From contig NC_041787.1 in assembly GCF_900090045.1 (NCBI RefSeq), positions 2,353,001 through 2,417,000 of the forward strand: a stretch of 64,000 bases of DNA, given 5' to 3'. Below, piece by piece: positions 50,591 through 63,896 of this stretch. How positions within the stretch are numbered: the stretch's first letter is position 1; every line of letters begins with the position of its first letter. The DNA is from Plasmodium malariae. Its lineage: Eukaryota > Apicomplexa > Aconoidasida > Haemosporida > Plasmodiidae. The position numbers and the translations under genes were made by a program. The notes below the pieces were generated by a model. The model was given only the letters and a program-made list of their open reading frames with translations. It made no database searches and was not told the origin of the DNA.

Positions 50591-51868
50591 ATGGAATGTT
50601 CTAAACATAAGGGGGAAAAAGCAAGTAATTTAATTTTTAGATTGTTTGTATTTATTTTTATTACTACAGAATTATTATTTTCTATGGTTTTTGCCTTAGT
50701 TACACAAATACTATGCGGCTTGATATTTTTCCCATTAGTTGTATTTAGTAAAAAAGCAAGATTAACTATATTTGGTTTTTGTTTTAAATTTGCTATGTAC
50801 CTTAGTAAGAAGAAAAAGAAAATTTATTGAAATGTAAAAAAGAAAGAAATATAAATATAATTAGAATAAGTTAATATATGGTTGAAAAAGTAAATAGAAT
50901 AAAACATAAAAGAAAATTATAAAACCAAAAGGAAATGAAAAGTGTTACATGTGTGAAGAATATAATATATACATAGAAAAATGCTTGATATATGAGTATA
51001 TATATATATATATATATATGGGTTATAAACTAAGAAAAAAAAATAGTGTAGAATATACGAAAAACTTTTAATCATTTATGCACATTATAGATGTGCCGTA
51101 TATATATTGTATAAAAACGAAAATATATAAAAGTACGCATAATACATAGCCACATACATAAAAACTTACATATGTAATTACTTCTTTTTTTTCATGACAG
51201 TTTTTACCCCTCTTAATCCATTTTGGAGATTAAAAATAATAAGAAAACCTAGGAAAGGTTATAGTCCAACTGGGACTCTCTTATTTTTTAATCATTTGTC
51301 TTCACTCGATCCGTGGGTGGCTGCTGCAAGCACTTTATGGTGGTGTACAAAATTTGTTTTTAAAAGTTCATTATTTAAAATACCCATGGGAGGTCTGATA
51401 TTATATTTAGCAGGGGATATTCCAATATACTTTACTCAAGGAAAAGGAGGATGGGAAGTAAAGCCAGGAGGCGTTGAAGATATTATGAAAAAATGTAAAA
51501 AGTATAAAGATTTAAATATTAGCACAGTTGTATTTCCAGAAGGTACAAGATCTCTTAATGGACAATTACAGTTATTCAAATCTGGATTTTTTAGATATGC
51601 AATTGAAAACAATTGTGAAATATTACCTTGTGCAATACATGGAACAAACAATATGTGGCCTGTTAAAGGAAAAATGTTAGACATAGGAACTGCATATGTT
51701 TCTTTTGGTGAACCCTTTTATTCAACGGAAAATATGACCGTTGATGAGCTGAAGGAAAAAACTAGAAATGCTATTTTTGAATTGATCAAAGATTTCCCAG
51801 ATTATGATCCAGAGGTAATACTATAAACTTGTGGAATGAGTACACGTATTTATAGTATATGTTTTATT

Positions 51869-51921
<53 letters not shown>

Positions 51922-52037
51922 AACTCTCGTGTATTATATTTTATATAATTTTTTCATTTTAAACTTTTTTCTTACCTCATTTATAGAGAGATACGTTATC
52001 AACCGAAATAACGAGAATAAGGGGCCACGGTATATAA
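50591..52037 (+). CDS. PlsC-type 1-acyl-sn-glycerol-3-phosphate acyltransferase, 292 aa
   Basis: Three exons: 50591-50804, 51201-51814 and 51987-52037 (TAA at 52035). Donors are GTAAGA at 50805 and GTAATA at 51815; acceptors are GACAG at 51200 and TTATAG at 51986. All phases agree. The family transfers an acyl chain from acyl-CoA or acyl-ACP to lysophosphatidic acid, giving phosphatidate for membrane lipids and triacylglycerol. The acyltransferase motif I, NHLSSLD, is at residues 102-108 (catalytic His103 and Asp108). FPEGTRS at 183-189 is the substrate-binding motif. IPMGGLILYLAGDIPI at about 132-147 fits the intermediate motif, and PCAIHGTNNMWPV follows motif III as expected. Residues 14-52 in exon 1 form one or two membrane spans, so it is probably an ER-type membrane enzyme; no apicoplast transit peptide is obvious. 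Exon 3 adds the tail RDTLSTEITRIRGHGI; stopping at 51826 inside the intron would lose it. The second intron holds a (TA)n tract. The gene looks intact, with lower A+T than its flanks. Confidence 0.88.
51869..51917. repeat. (TA)n microsatellite in the second acyltransferase intron
   Basis: Roughly 24 uninterrupted TA dinucleotides lie between the donor at 51815 and the acceptor at 51986. Confidence 0.9.
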
Positions 52038-53547
52038 ATATTATTCCTTGAGCTTTCTAATATATTATCATACCATTTTAAAAAATTATGTTAAATAATA
52101 ATACCCAATATTTCATTGTTTCTTTTTTACGTTGTTCCTATTTTTCATTATACTTCTTTTGCATTTTTGAATTTTTCTTTTTTTTTAAATATGAAAAATC
52201 GTAAACATTCATAAAATAATGAAGATTAAAATACTTTTTATTATGTTTAACTTTTTTAAAAATATACATTTTTCGTCTGAGAATATTCATTTAATTTAAT
52301 CAGAAAGAAAAAAGGAATTACATATAAATAGGTACAAGTTTTTAAAAGAAAATGATCATATATGTATTATTTTTTTTCACCATAAACAAATATGTGATTA
52401 TTATACTGATCCAGACAGCTAATTGAATTGAGAAAAGGTTCTTAAAAAAGTCCGTGTTATTTGTTTGTAGAAGTGTATTGTTAATTTGATTTATTCCATT
52501 TAAGTAGTACTTGATTTATTACATATTATATAGGCCTACTCAAAAGCAGCATTTACTATATAGGTTTTACGTTTTTGTGAGTTCGAGGTTTAGGGTTAAT
52601 TTTTTAAAAATTTTCTTCTATTGCTATTTTGCCTTATTTTATTAGTTTATCTCTGTATTGTTCATTGTGTAATTGTTCTTTTTTTAATGAAACAAATATA
52701 TATCAGTGTTTTACGAATTTTTATTAATTTTGTTATTTATATATAAAAGAAGAAATTAATTAAATAGCAAAAAACATACTGTATTAGACACATATATTCA
52801 TCCTTCCTAAAACTGGTATGTAACAATAGTTAGTTTTTATTGTATGATTTTATAAATATAGAAATTAGGGTTTTTTTGCCGTTTGTTTTAAGAATTTAAA
52901 TGTATTGTAGCATGTGTATATTTCATACAAAATGTTAATATTTGAAAACTTTTTCATGAAATGAAAATGTAAAAAAGTTTTTTTAGTTATATTACTTTGT
53001 CCCACCGGTCATTTTTGCTTACACGGAATTATAATAATATATTTTTATTATGATATTCAGTAGTTGTAGAAATATGAATTTTTCCATGTACTTGAAAGTT
53101 ATAATTTGTTTCCATAAATTAAAAAATAAAATGAAAAAATAAAAAAGTGCAATTTAAATTTTAAAAATATTTTTTTATTTTGTAAAAGATTTTATTTCAC
53201 ATAAATATTATATTATATATATATATATATATATATGACAGTAATTATTTTATTAATGAATTCTTTTATAAAGAAAAGTTATTAACAAAATGTTGAATTT
53301 GAAGGTGCGTTAAGTAAATAATTTATATAGATTAATTCTGTTAAAAATGCCTTAGGTTTGTGCTACGTAAATAAATTCTAAAAGAAATACTAATAAATTA
53401 TTTTCTTATTTTTTATGTCATATACCATATTAGGCAATTCACAAAGAATATATACATATAGTTGTGTGCTAATAAAAAATATTTCGTAATGCATAAGTAA
53501 ATTTATCACATGATAAATAATAAGCAAGTTTCCTTTTTCTTTTATAG
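52038..53547. other. Intergenic
   Basis: About 1.5 kb. It contains GGTTTAGGGTTA at 52587-52598, a 12-base match to the Plasmodium telomere repeat phase (GGGTTYA), and a TA tract near 53213-53235. A first exon for the relic that follows would be expected here, but none with a convincing signal was found. Confidence 0.5.
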
Positions 53548-54216
53548 TGTATTATTGATAAATTTTTAGATAATCAGAACAGAGCAGATATTACACTAGA
53601 CTCGGGAAGAGATAATTTGTTATCGGAAAATGAGAAGTAAACAAAAAATAGCTAATTAAAAGATATGTTTTTTGGAAATGAGTATTTTTATTCATAAAAT
53701 GAAGAAAATATTGATCAGTCAGAAAATGATGAAAAGGGTGAATCTATAGGTAAAAATAATTCAAGATCTGAAGTAAACAAATTAGTTAAGAGATCCTCAT
53801 GTGTTATATGTAAACCATTTGCAGCTATAGATAGTTTTTTTGAAAAGCTATTATATGGGAAATTTAGTTATACATATGAATACAGGAAATGTACTGATCC
53901 TATAGGTAAAAAAAGTTTAAAACATTCGTCAAGAATTAATAAAGCTTTAACATTTACTATACCAGGAATATTTACTTTTATGGGTATTTTATTACTTTTT
54001 TTGGTACACACATATTTAAGAAATTCATTATTTGTGAAATTATTAGGAGACAACTATGAAATATGGGGTGAAACTTTTATAAATTTCGTGAGGAATAAGG
54101 GAGGTTCATTCGTGTTATTGTTGTATGCCATATTAAGTATTTTAATTGTTATTTATACACTGGTAAATTTCTTAAAATATACAATAAAAGTAGGAGGAAA
54201 TGAAGTTATATCCTAG
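53548..54216 (+). pseudogene. Decayed exported membrane protein gene, second exon with three in-frame stops
   Basis: After an acceptor TTTATAG ending at 53547 one frame runs to TAG at 54214-54216, a total of 223 codons. It is interrupted by TAA at 53638, 53653 and 53695. Before the stops it reads CIIDKFLDNQNRADITLDSG. After them it reads NEENIDQSENDEKGESIGKN, then an ordinary domain with CVICKPFAAIDSFFEKLLYG, and two membrane spans (about 53960-54027, ALTFTIPGIFTFMGILLLFL; and about 54106-54170, SFVLLLYAILSILIVIYTLV). Three nonsense codons in the same frame within 60 bases, with no frameshift, suggest either a short decayed stretch or a missed splice; I tried donors and acceptors around this region and none removed the stops in phase. 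The layout (polar part then two close spans) is that of the subtelomeric exported families. No signal exon was found. Confidence 0.6.
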
Positions 54217-54705
54217 TTATAATGAATATATTGCCTTTAGAAAGAATATTGTATCTATAATTAATGAATATGTGTTTTACTTTTAATGATATGATATACA
54301 TAAAAAGGTCTTTTGTAGTCTAATTATAAATTTTGTTATATAGCAGAGATAATACACAAATATATATGTATACACGTGTGTAAAAAAATATATATTAAAT
54401 ATTTATAAAAATTGTTATGTATCTATATTTGTTTTAGTGCTATAATATATCTTTTCAAGGTAATTTTTCAATACAACTTAGTACATGTAAACATATATAT
54501 CTATTACATTCTTCACAAAAATATGTAATTGATATATCTTAATACTAGAAATTAAAGTATCTGATTTATGTGAAAAAATTATGGGGTTATATGTTTTATG
54601 TATATATGTATTATAATAGACATGTGATTATTTAATATTATTTATAAAAGCACAAGTAATACAACTTCGCTAGGCTAGGAAAGCAGTTTATATTTTTGAC
54701 AAGTA

Positions 54706-54736
<31 letters not shown>

Positions 54737-56979
54737 GTCGTGGTTTAAATCATTTGAAGAATTTTTTAAAAGAATAATTATTTGTTAGCTTTAAATAAGA
54801 ATGTTTCATGTTTTCCTTCATTTAGTAAAACTAAATGCATATGTTTTTTTATTTTTTTTTATTTTTCATATTTATTTCTATTTTAAATGTAAGGTTAATA
54901 AATGATCTTAGTGAAAACAAATATTATGAGTAATATGTTTCACCTCTTATTTGATATATGAATACTTTTGATGAATTTTTATTTTTATCTTAGCTTAAGT
55001 AAGAAATTATTAGTATATACTAACATCATTTTGCTTTTGAAAATGAACTATTGATAAAATATTGTTAATTTTATAATTTATAAAGCATTATTAGTATAGG
55101 GATTAACTTCAATTTAACGTTTCTTTTTTTAGCTTATTTAATTGTAATTGTTAATTCTGTTTTATAAATATTACTTAAATTAGAAAAAAAAAAAAATTTA
55201 TAATAAAAAGATATTATAAATATTTCATTTTGACAGTATTGCGCAAATATATTTTTGAACCAGGTAAAGTCCAATATTAGTACATATTAAAAATCAATTA
55301 CATGCTATGTTATCTCATAAGCAGTAGCGACATAATAAAAATGAATAATACATTTATAATTAAATTCATTTAAATATTGATTAATGTATAAATAAATTTT
55401 AAGGATAAATATAGTTTCACAACATCATTATATATAGGTAATAACTTATGCACTTGGGATACTTTTCATTTTTTCTATATGTATGAATTTAACTCAAGAG
55501 TATTACGGTCATAAATATATGAAAATATATGAGTTTATATCAGTTATTAGAAATTATTTGAATACTGTAATTTTCATATTAATAATAAAAAATTACGTAG
55601 AACAAAATAGATATTATACATATAAATTAGTTTATAAAAGTTCTATTATGATTTTATTTATGCTATAAGCTCTAATATATTTTATGTAAATATTAATCTA
55701 TTTTGTATAAATGGTTTAATTGTATAAGAATGAACTATATCATTTGTGGTGTATTTTAAGAACCTTTCACATGATTAAATTCTATTTCTCTTAAAAATGT
55801 TTAGTAACTTCAGATTGAGCACCAAAATTAAGAATAATATTTGATTTATTAATAAAATCGTATGTATATTTTAAAATGTATTGCTTAGTCTGTGGAGAAT
55901 GAATATTTAATTTTTTTTATAAAAATATAGTTGGGAATAGACATTGTAAAATAAATATTTGGAGAGATACGCATAAAAAAATGATCCCACTCGATAATAA
56001 AAATTTCAATAAATTAAACTTTTTTTTTTTTTTTTTTATTATATTAATACTTTATCTAAATATATAAAAACTTAATTAAAATATATATTAATCCAATGGA
56101 ATTAAAAAATTTTATTCATAAATAATGTTATAAATTGAAAATAACTAAAAATTATAATTTCAAGAACTTGTGTTACGTAACCAAAAAATTAGTCCTTATT
56201 CACCTTTAAAATATAAATTTTATATAGATCAAGTAGTGCTTTATGAGTTCCACTTTTTCAATACATTATAGTATATAATAGAATATATATGTTTAAGTAA
56301 TAACTGAAACATAATTTATAATTAATATTAATACAAAAGTTCCACAAATTGTTTCTTTTTCGTTTTGTTATTACTATTATTATATTGTTATAATAATTAA
56401 TACTTTTTAACAGAAATATCAAATTTTTGAAATATATTTTGTTTATGAGATTATAATTTTGTATAGGAAAACACCACTGATATTAGGAATTATTCTACTG
56501 ATATATAGAACAACGAGTTGTATCTATATTCTATAATTTCTATATTATCTACGTTCTATATAAATTCAATATTTCCAAATATTACAATATAATGTATTTC
56601 TTTTTGTATTTTATTTTAAAAAGGATTAATTACAACAACAAAAAAAAAAAAAATAATTAATATATTTATTAAATATTTTAATTATACATTTTGAATATTT
56701 ATGAATGAAAAAAAACTATATTATTTTAATTAATTTAGCTTTTTTACAAATAAAATTAAAATAAAAATTTTTTAATAAATTTTTAAAGATATTTTTTTCT
56801 CTACGTATTATAAAATGCTTTGTTGTTATTTTTATTTCATTATATTTTTATGAAAACATAATAATAAAATAAAAATAAATTAAAAGTGTAGATATAGTAT
56901 ATTATTTACAATTGAATTATACTATACCAGTGTTCATATTATCTTAACAAAATATTTTCCAAGCTTAAAAATCTATATC
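54217..56979. other. Intergenic, A+T-rich
   Basis: About 2.8 kb with a T27 run near 54710-54736 and another T18 near 56021. The 61-codon frame at 55483-55668 (MNLTQEYYGHKYMKIYEFIS) has no signal, splice partner or family resemblance and is left uncalled. Confidence 0.55.
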
Positions 56980-57931
56980 ATGGAAAAAAAAATTAAATCA
57001 ACTTTATTTAGTAAAATTATTTTCTTTATCGTTTTAACTTGGATATGCCACCATAATGATGACGTAGTATAATAATATTATTTAAGAATATTTGTATTAT
57101 TTACATTTTTCGTGCTTTGTTTTTATTAATACTTTATTTTATGATAATATTATTTACTTTTTTAAATAAAAAGTATATATTTTATTTTTTTAGAGTACGT
57201 TTAACAAATTATGGTATAATAACTACACATATGATAAAAAATTATATAGAGAAACCTATAGGTTACTATCAATATGTGAGAAGTATAATAATTCTAGTAT
57301 TAGAAGTTTAAAAGAAACAATGCCAAATAATGGATTCAACAGTGAAAATTATATATTTAATAATGAAAAAGGAGACATAAAAAAAAACAAAAGATCAAAT
57401 GTAAGTTCATCCAAAAATGTTCAAGGAAATAAAGAAGCTATGAAAAATAAATCTTGTATATTCGAAACAAAAAGTTATTCCCGTTTAGAAAAAAATTTAT
57501 TCAAAGAACTGGATTACGTGAATTTTCTTAAGAATAACAGAACAATTAGTGACGAGTTGTACAAGAAAATATTATGTAAAATATATGGATTACGACTTTC
57601 ATTGCCTTTAGTGTTTCTCTTGTTGTTATCAATATTATTCATATTAGATTATTCTTGTGGTTATGGGCTTATAAATGGGTTGTTTGGGATAATGAATCTC
57701 CGTTCAAAAGAGTGGTTGAAAGCTTTACATAATAGGTTGTTTGAATCTCCTTTAAAGTGGATGGGTGTAATATTAGAAAGTAATAATAAGGCCACTATTG
57801 TCTCGTTTTTTTTTAGAACTCTAATATATTACATACCATTAATTATATTAGGTATAACACTTATATTAATGATTTTTTATTACCACAAAAAAGTTATAAA
57901 ATATCAGAAAATTAAGTACAGAAAAAGGTAA
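56980..57931 (+). CDS. fam-m protein (two-exon exported membrane protein), 273 aa
   Basis: Exon 1 is 56980-57063 (28 codons, MEKKIKSTLFSKIIFFIVLT, then WICHHNDD). The donor is GTAGTA and the acceptor is TTTTAG to 57193. Exon 2 is 57194-57931 in phase 0. PEXEL-like RLLSI lies at residues 51-55, so export into the host red cell is likely. The body contains KSCIFETKSYSRLEKN (about 112-127), FKELDYVNFLKNNRTISDEL (about 131-150) and KKILCKIYGLRLSLPL, followed by a membrane span at about 160-181. A loop region and a second span at about 236-258 end in YYHKKVIKYQKIKYRKR. I recall these blocks as hallmarks of fam-m, one of two families (fam-l, fam-m) reported as expanded in P. malariae subtelomeres, with a predicted fold likened to RH5. 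All parts are intact. The function is unknown. Confidence 0.8.
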
Positions 57932-60900
57932 AATGCTGATGAGTTATATAATTCATTCCGTAAATAACTATAATATGAAATAAAATCTGTAAGATAATTA
58001 TTTAAATTCTAAAAAAAAAATCTTTGTAAATGCTTAAATTTTATAAATATACCTATACATTTTCAGTCCTTTTGATGGATAGCATCAAACAATATATATT
58101 ATTGCTTTTTTGCGAATTTAATTTACTATTTTTCAATTTTTATTTTGAAGTATTATTTTAGCATAACGTAGCACTACGACTTCATGAATATATTTGTGTA
58201 ATTAACTATATATTTATGAAAAATATATACATGTGTGTTAAAATTAATATGTATAAACAACATTTCATATAATTTTATTTAAATATTGTGTTAATTTATA
58301 ATGGTAACTGAAAAGTATAATTTTATTTTTATCTTATTCCTGTAATAAGTTATTATTTGTTAATACAATTAAAAAATAGTATCATTATATTTAAATTAAA
58401 AATACAATTGTCCTCTTATGTATTTAATGAAACGAAATGAACATTTTTTGTTGCATTGGAACATAAATATATATCTTTTTTTAATAAAAACTTAATATTT
58501 ATTCTATAATATAGTTTTATGATATAAATATTACGAAATATATATATTGTAAGTGTCTTTGTCACAAACCCCTAGTTCTCTTTGAATGATTTAAAAGGGA
58601 AAATATTGATGTGTAATTAAATAATATCTTTATTAAATATGTGTTATTTATAATTGCTAAAAAACTTCGAACTTATGAATTTTCACAATTAAATGAAGAG
58701 TTAAAAACATTTATTATTTTTTTATTATGTTTATTTGTGGTGATACTTCAACACTGCGGAGTTGTTTAAATATATATTATAATAAAAATTTATAAATTAA
58801 TATACTGTATATATTTTTTGGTTTTTTACTTTATTAAAAAATCAAAATAGTGAACGCAATCTAATCATATATCAGTAAAATATGTATAAATGCTTTCTTT
58901 TTTCTATTTCATAATAGTAAATTACTAAAAATGTGTTGTATATCTGTAATATAAATTATCTTAGGGGATAATGAAAATTAATATATACCATCGATAATCA
59001 CGCAACAGTATAAAGACATTTACATATATATTTTTGTCACCTTTCATGTATATAAGTACATTATGTACAATATTAATATTATTTTAGGCGAACATAAAAA
59101 ACATACAGTGTATGTTGGAAATTTGTAACTCTTTATTATTTATAGCGCTTATTTATTAAATAAAAATTGAAAAAAAAAAATATATGTATTTATTCTTATA
59201 GCTAGTTCATAAATACATGGTGACAATTTACTTTGTTAGATAAGTTTTAATGGGGACTTTTAAAAAAATTACGGTATTCTTTTGTACAAGGCTTAATTAA
59301 ATAAGTATAATGTATAATATTTCCCAAGTAAATTTTTTGTGAGCAATCTTAATATATCAATTTTTTTTATTATACTGAATTTTTTATAGATTCAAATGAA
59401 AATGATAATATAATACTAATTTATGTTTTAATTACAGAATTTACATGCACAACAAAATGAATTATGTACTTAATGAAATAACACATTCATATTTTTTTTT
59501 GTAAAAGTACAAGTAGGGCGTAGAGAATATTAGACAAGCTTATAGGGTTATTCGTACCCAAGGAAAGTGGAATTAATGTAAATAATAATTCTAATAAAAT
59601 GTTTAAATTTTTGTTTATTCTTTGTTAATATTAATTTTTGCTGTACTTTATAAAAAAATATCTTGTTATATATAAATAATATATATATATAAGGAATAAT
59701 TATAGCAAATATGATATATATATTTTTACAATATTATGCATTTATCATAAAACATTTCAGTGGTATAATTTAAATTTATTTCATCTTACTAATTGATATT
59801 AATTTTAAAATACACATTGCGAAATAATATTTCTTTGGAGGAATTACATAAGCACTGAATAAAAATTTTGGAAATAAATGAAAACAATACAAACATACTG
59901 TTCTTATATCAGACATGTTTTTTTCGTACAAAATGAGATTTGGAGTAACCATAATATTCTTAATTGAAATGTTTAGGTAATTTTACAACTACAGTATTTA
60001 TCTTTTCTAAATATACGAAATATCAGAATTTTTGATCACATATTGTTAAATGTATGTTTCGATCCTTTTAATAATAATTATTGTTTTCTCCTTTTTACTA
60101 TATTTCATTGTACGACTTATTTATGCTTAATTATCCAAGCTCTTTGAATAAGACAGTTATAATTATGTTTATTCATAATTAATTAAAATAGGTGCTATAA
60201 CTTATTTTAATAATAATTTTCTTATTATAAAGAAAACCTTTTAACTTTATCTTTAGTGGGAAATTCATTTTTTAATTTTTTTTCACAATTACCATTTTAC
60301 TTTTTTTGTAATTTTTTAGGAGTTCACTAATTAATGCTGGAGTTACATTAGTTTCTTTCTTTCTTCGAAATGTATGAATGTGTGTAACACCATATATTAT
60401 AAACTTTCTGTCGCATTAATTGTAAATATAATAACATTGTTCATAGTTATTTTGAGATATAATACTGTTAAGTATTCATGTTTCTTTTTCGTCTACAGTG
60501 TAGTAATTTCAGTATTTATGTATCTTGGATTAAGTAAAATGTATGGGTTTAAGCCCCAATTTATATTTTTGTACATTGATAATATACAACTGAAATTTTA
60601 ATAATCATCTTATTTACATTATGCTGCCGTTTTTAAACAGAATATACTTTCCTTTTAGTATATACCTAATTATATTGAAGCTAGCGATCATGTGGAGAGA
60701 AAAATATTTATTATTTTTTCTAGATCCATGTAAATACTTCTGAATATTTAATGAACAAAATTAAAAGATTTCTATATATATCTACACACTATTAAAAATA
60801 AGAATAAATGTATCCAATTATTTCATTATAAAATTCTTACCTTTAACATAATGTCACTTTTAATTTAATATTTTTTATCATATATCCTCCTATATAAGAA

Positions 60901-61432
60901 GATAATAACAGGTGTTACCCTTAATTTGTAATATTATAATTTGTGGAAAATAAAGATTATTTTTTTTAGATTATAGTTATAATACAACTTTCATGAAAAA
61001 CATATACTGAAATAAGAGATGAAAACTTTATATAAATGAAGGCTTAATAAAAAGCATTAATTAAAATATTCAACACGTATACCCCCACATACATATATAA
61101 TATATGGGCATATAATTGTTTTTTAGTACCTATAATTCATAATGTTTTATAACATTATGGATTTCATTCTTGCATGTATTAACTCCAAAATATACTATAT
61201 ATTTTTCTGAACTATAATTTTCTAAGTAAATTAACGATAAACCCTAATGTATTAATTTATATATAAATAAGTATTTTTAATTTGCTGTTTTATTTTATTT
61301 TTTTTTAAAGTTCTTTAAAAGAGAAAACATAATTACCTAAGTAGGAATATACATAAAAAGAATTAAACGAAAAAAATAAAGTAAAAAATAAAAATAAAAG
61401 AACAAGTTATAAACAAGAATAACGGAATACAA
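57932..61432. other. Intergenic with a hydrophobic exon-like frame
   Basis: No intact gene over 3.5 kb. At 60320-60601, after an acceptor-like TTTTTTAG, there is a piece with two membrane-like stretches (KLSVALIVNIITLFIVILRY and CFFFVYSVVISVFMYLGL), with an early in-frame TAA; it may be a relic exon. TAAACCCTAA at 61238-61247 is telomere-like on the opposite strand. Confidence 0.45.
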
Positions 61433-61462
61433 ATGTCAGAATTTTTAGTAACTCCAAAAGAA
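61433..61462 (+). other. Possible orphan first exon
   Basis: After a purine-rich leader (about 61370-61432), ATG opens MSEFLVTPKE and is followed by a consensus donor GTAAGT at 61463. Short first exons of this kind begin PIR-type genes. No in-phase second exon is found in the next 2 kb; the best acceptor (to about 62230) leads to a stop after four codons. It is probably a relic. Confidence 0.25.
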
Positions 61463-62140
61463 GTAAGTGTATTCCCTTTGGACTAAAATTGTAGATGATA
61501 AATTTATTTAAATTTTTAATAACGTCAGAATTATAGCATATACTTTATTACAATATTAATACAATGTATTCATAGTCACTTCATAATTTTACTATAAATT
61601 ATTTTATTTTTTAAAAATAGTATATATATTTTAAATGTAGTGAAAATAAATTATGTAAATTATAATATTTTTGCTCATCGTATACTAAATATATTTAATT
61701 TAACAATATATCTAATTTAACTTTACAATATCAAAATGAATAAAATATGTTCAAAAATATCAGATTATTCATAAATTCGAATTATGTATAGAAAAAAGAA
61801 AGAATAGTGAAATAATTATATAAAGGGAAAAATACTTTTCAATACTCATACAATATATGCAAAACGATAAAAATAGAAGAATGTTTTTATAAACATTCGT
61901 TATATATAAAACGAATATTGAAAACTTACCATTATTAAAATTGTTAGCATAATACGGTTATAAAGTGAAAGTTACTATAATAATTATGCCTTTATTTTCA
62001 TTATATATTTTTATAATTTTTTTATCAAAATGTATTTTTTGTTATTTATTAAAACTGTTACGATTATTAAAAAGCAATTATTGCATTATGCTATAATTTA
62101 TAGAATTATGCAAGCGCAAAGGATTTCATAAATTTTAATG

Positions 62141-62171
<31 letters not shown>

Positions 62172-63869
62172 GAAATTATTTTAATTATACATTATTTTAT
62201 ACTTCCGTGAATTTAACGAGTTCATTTCAGTTTTGGAATGTATGAATTGTGCAGAATAATAAACATTATTTATATATGAGAATTAATGTATAAAAGAAAA
62301 AGAAAACAAAATTAACAATGCTATTTCCTCTTATAAGTAAAATTATAATCAAACAATAACACATTTAGTAAGAAATATAATTAATAAAATAACAAATATA
62401 TTCTTAAATTTCAAAATTTTCAATCAAAATACATTTTTTAGTCAATCATTAAAAATGTAAAAATACAATTATCCCAACAGAGTTGAATGAAAAATGTTCC
62501 ATAAAAAAAAAAAATAATAATAATAAAAAACATATTTGAGACTATTATTATAAATATATTCTATCATAGTAGTGTAAGAATTACAATTTTTTTTTTCTTT
62601 TTAATATTTTTTTGAAATTAAATTATATTAAGATACAAAAGGATTATCAAATATGAGCAAATAGATGGTATATCTAGTAAAATACATTTATTCGTAGATA
62701 TTGTATCTTTTATTATAATAATTACATTACGAAAAATGAAAAATAAAATAAACTTAATAATTAAATTCTCATTACTTAACACATACCATACTGATCATAT
62801 ATAGTATATGAATTTTCTTTTAATTAAATTTGTAACTGTAATGTTATTATGTTAGAAATATAAAAGTGATAGCGTTATTCTTATTATATATGTTTAACAA
62901 AAGTAAACATATTATTTTCTTTATATTTCATTTTGGTAATTAATTAGAACATCCACTTATATTGTATATATAGATTATATATAAAAACATTCTACTAAAT
63001 GAAATAGGTACACGCCATATTGATAAATGAAGTACAAAACAAAATAAAATTTTGCATTACTTGTACAATTTTTATACGTAGAGAAATAGAGGAGAACACT
63101 CTGAAATTATAAAATGAGGATATTACATATTGGGAAAATTCTATTTAATAAAATTAATGGGTTATATGTATTTTGTACACTATTTTTAGTAATGTTTGTT
63201 TTCTTTATTATATATATAGTAATGTAAATTTTATTTCTCTTTCAATTATTCATATATGATACTTGTAGTATGATTGTAGAAAATGTATGTAATAATAATT
63301 AGTAATATTGTTACTGCTAAAAGAAAATTAAAGGAATAGTTAAAGCAGTGCCTTTTGAATTTAAAAGAGCAGTTATAATTTGTTAATTAATAATATTTAT
63401 CATTTTTGTACGAAATATCTCTCTACTGTAAATAAAATTTTCTAAAATTATATAGAATTATTAATTGTTTCAATTCAAATTGTATTTTCGTAGTGGAATA
63501 TATTAATAATTTTTTTTTTCTATTGAGTATTAATAGTATTATTATATATCATGTGTTTATAGAATAAAAGTATGTATAACAGTAATATGATATATGATTT
63601 TTTGTTTTACATGGAGTATCTTATTATAAATTTTTATTACAATTTTTAAAAAATTTAAAACGCTTGATTTATGTGAAATGAATTAGGCTATTTTAATTTA
63701 ATTCTAATCTAAAATTAGAAAAGCAATATTTGATATAAAAATATATGTTAAGATTCTAAAATTGTTATAAATAAATGATGTATGAGTAAATTATGTTATT
63801 TCGTTTCTTACAAATACATACTTACAATAATCTTTGTTGTTATATTCAATTAGAAATTTTTTAAATACA
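61463..63869. other. A+T-rich region, one possible signal exon
   Basis: There are no long frames. At 63114-63227 a 37-codon frame starts MRILHIGKILFNKINGLYVF and is hydrophobic to the end, with a donor-like GTAATG at 63189. It could be a signal-anchor first exon, but nothing joins to it inside the window. Confidence 0.4.
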
Positions 63870-63896
63870 ATGACGATTCAATATAAGAAAGAATGG
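63870..63896 (+). other. Possible first exon of a gene continuing beyond the window
   Basis: ATG opens nine codons (MTIQYKKEW), followed by donor-like GTAATA at 63897. A very short first exon before a long second exon is the layout of PIR-type genes. The window ends 103 bases later, so the second exon cannot be seen. Confidence 0.25.

Noticed and set aside
51815..51826. Stop at 51826 as the end of the acyltransferase
   Set aside because: A GTAATA donor after codon GAG at 51812-51814, an acceptor at 51986 and an in-phase tail RDTLSTEITRIRGHGI give a better third exon.
55483..55668. 61-codon frame MNLTQEYYGHKYMKIYEFIS
   Set aside because: It could be a small relic, but there is no exon partner and no family resemblance.
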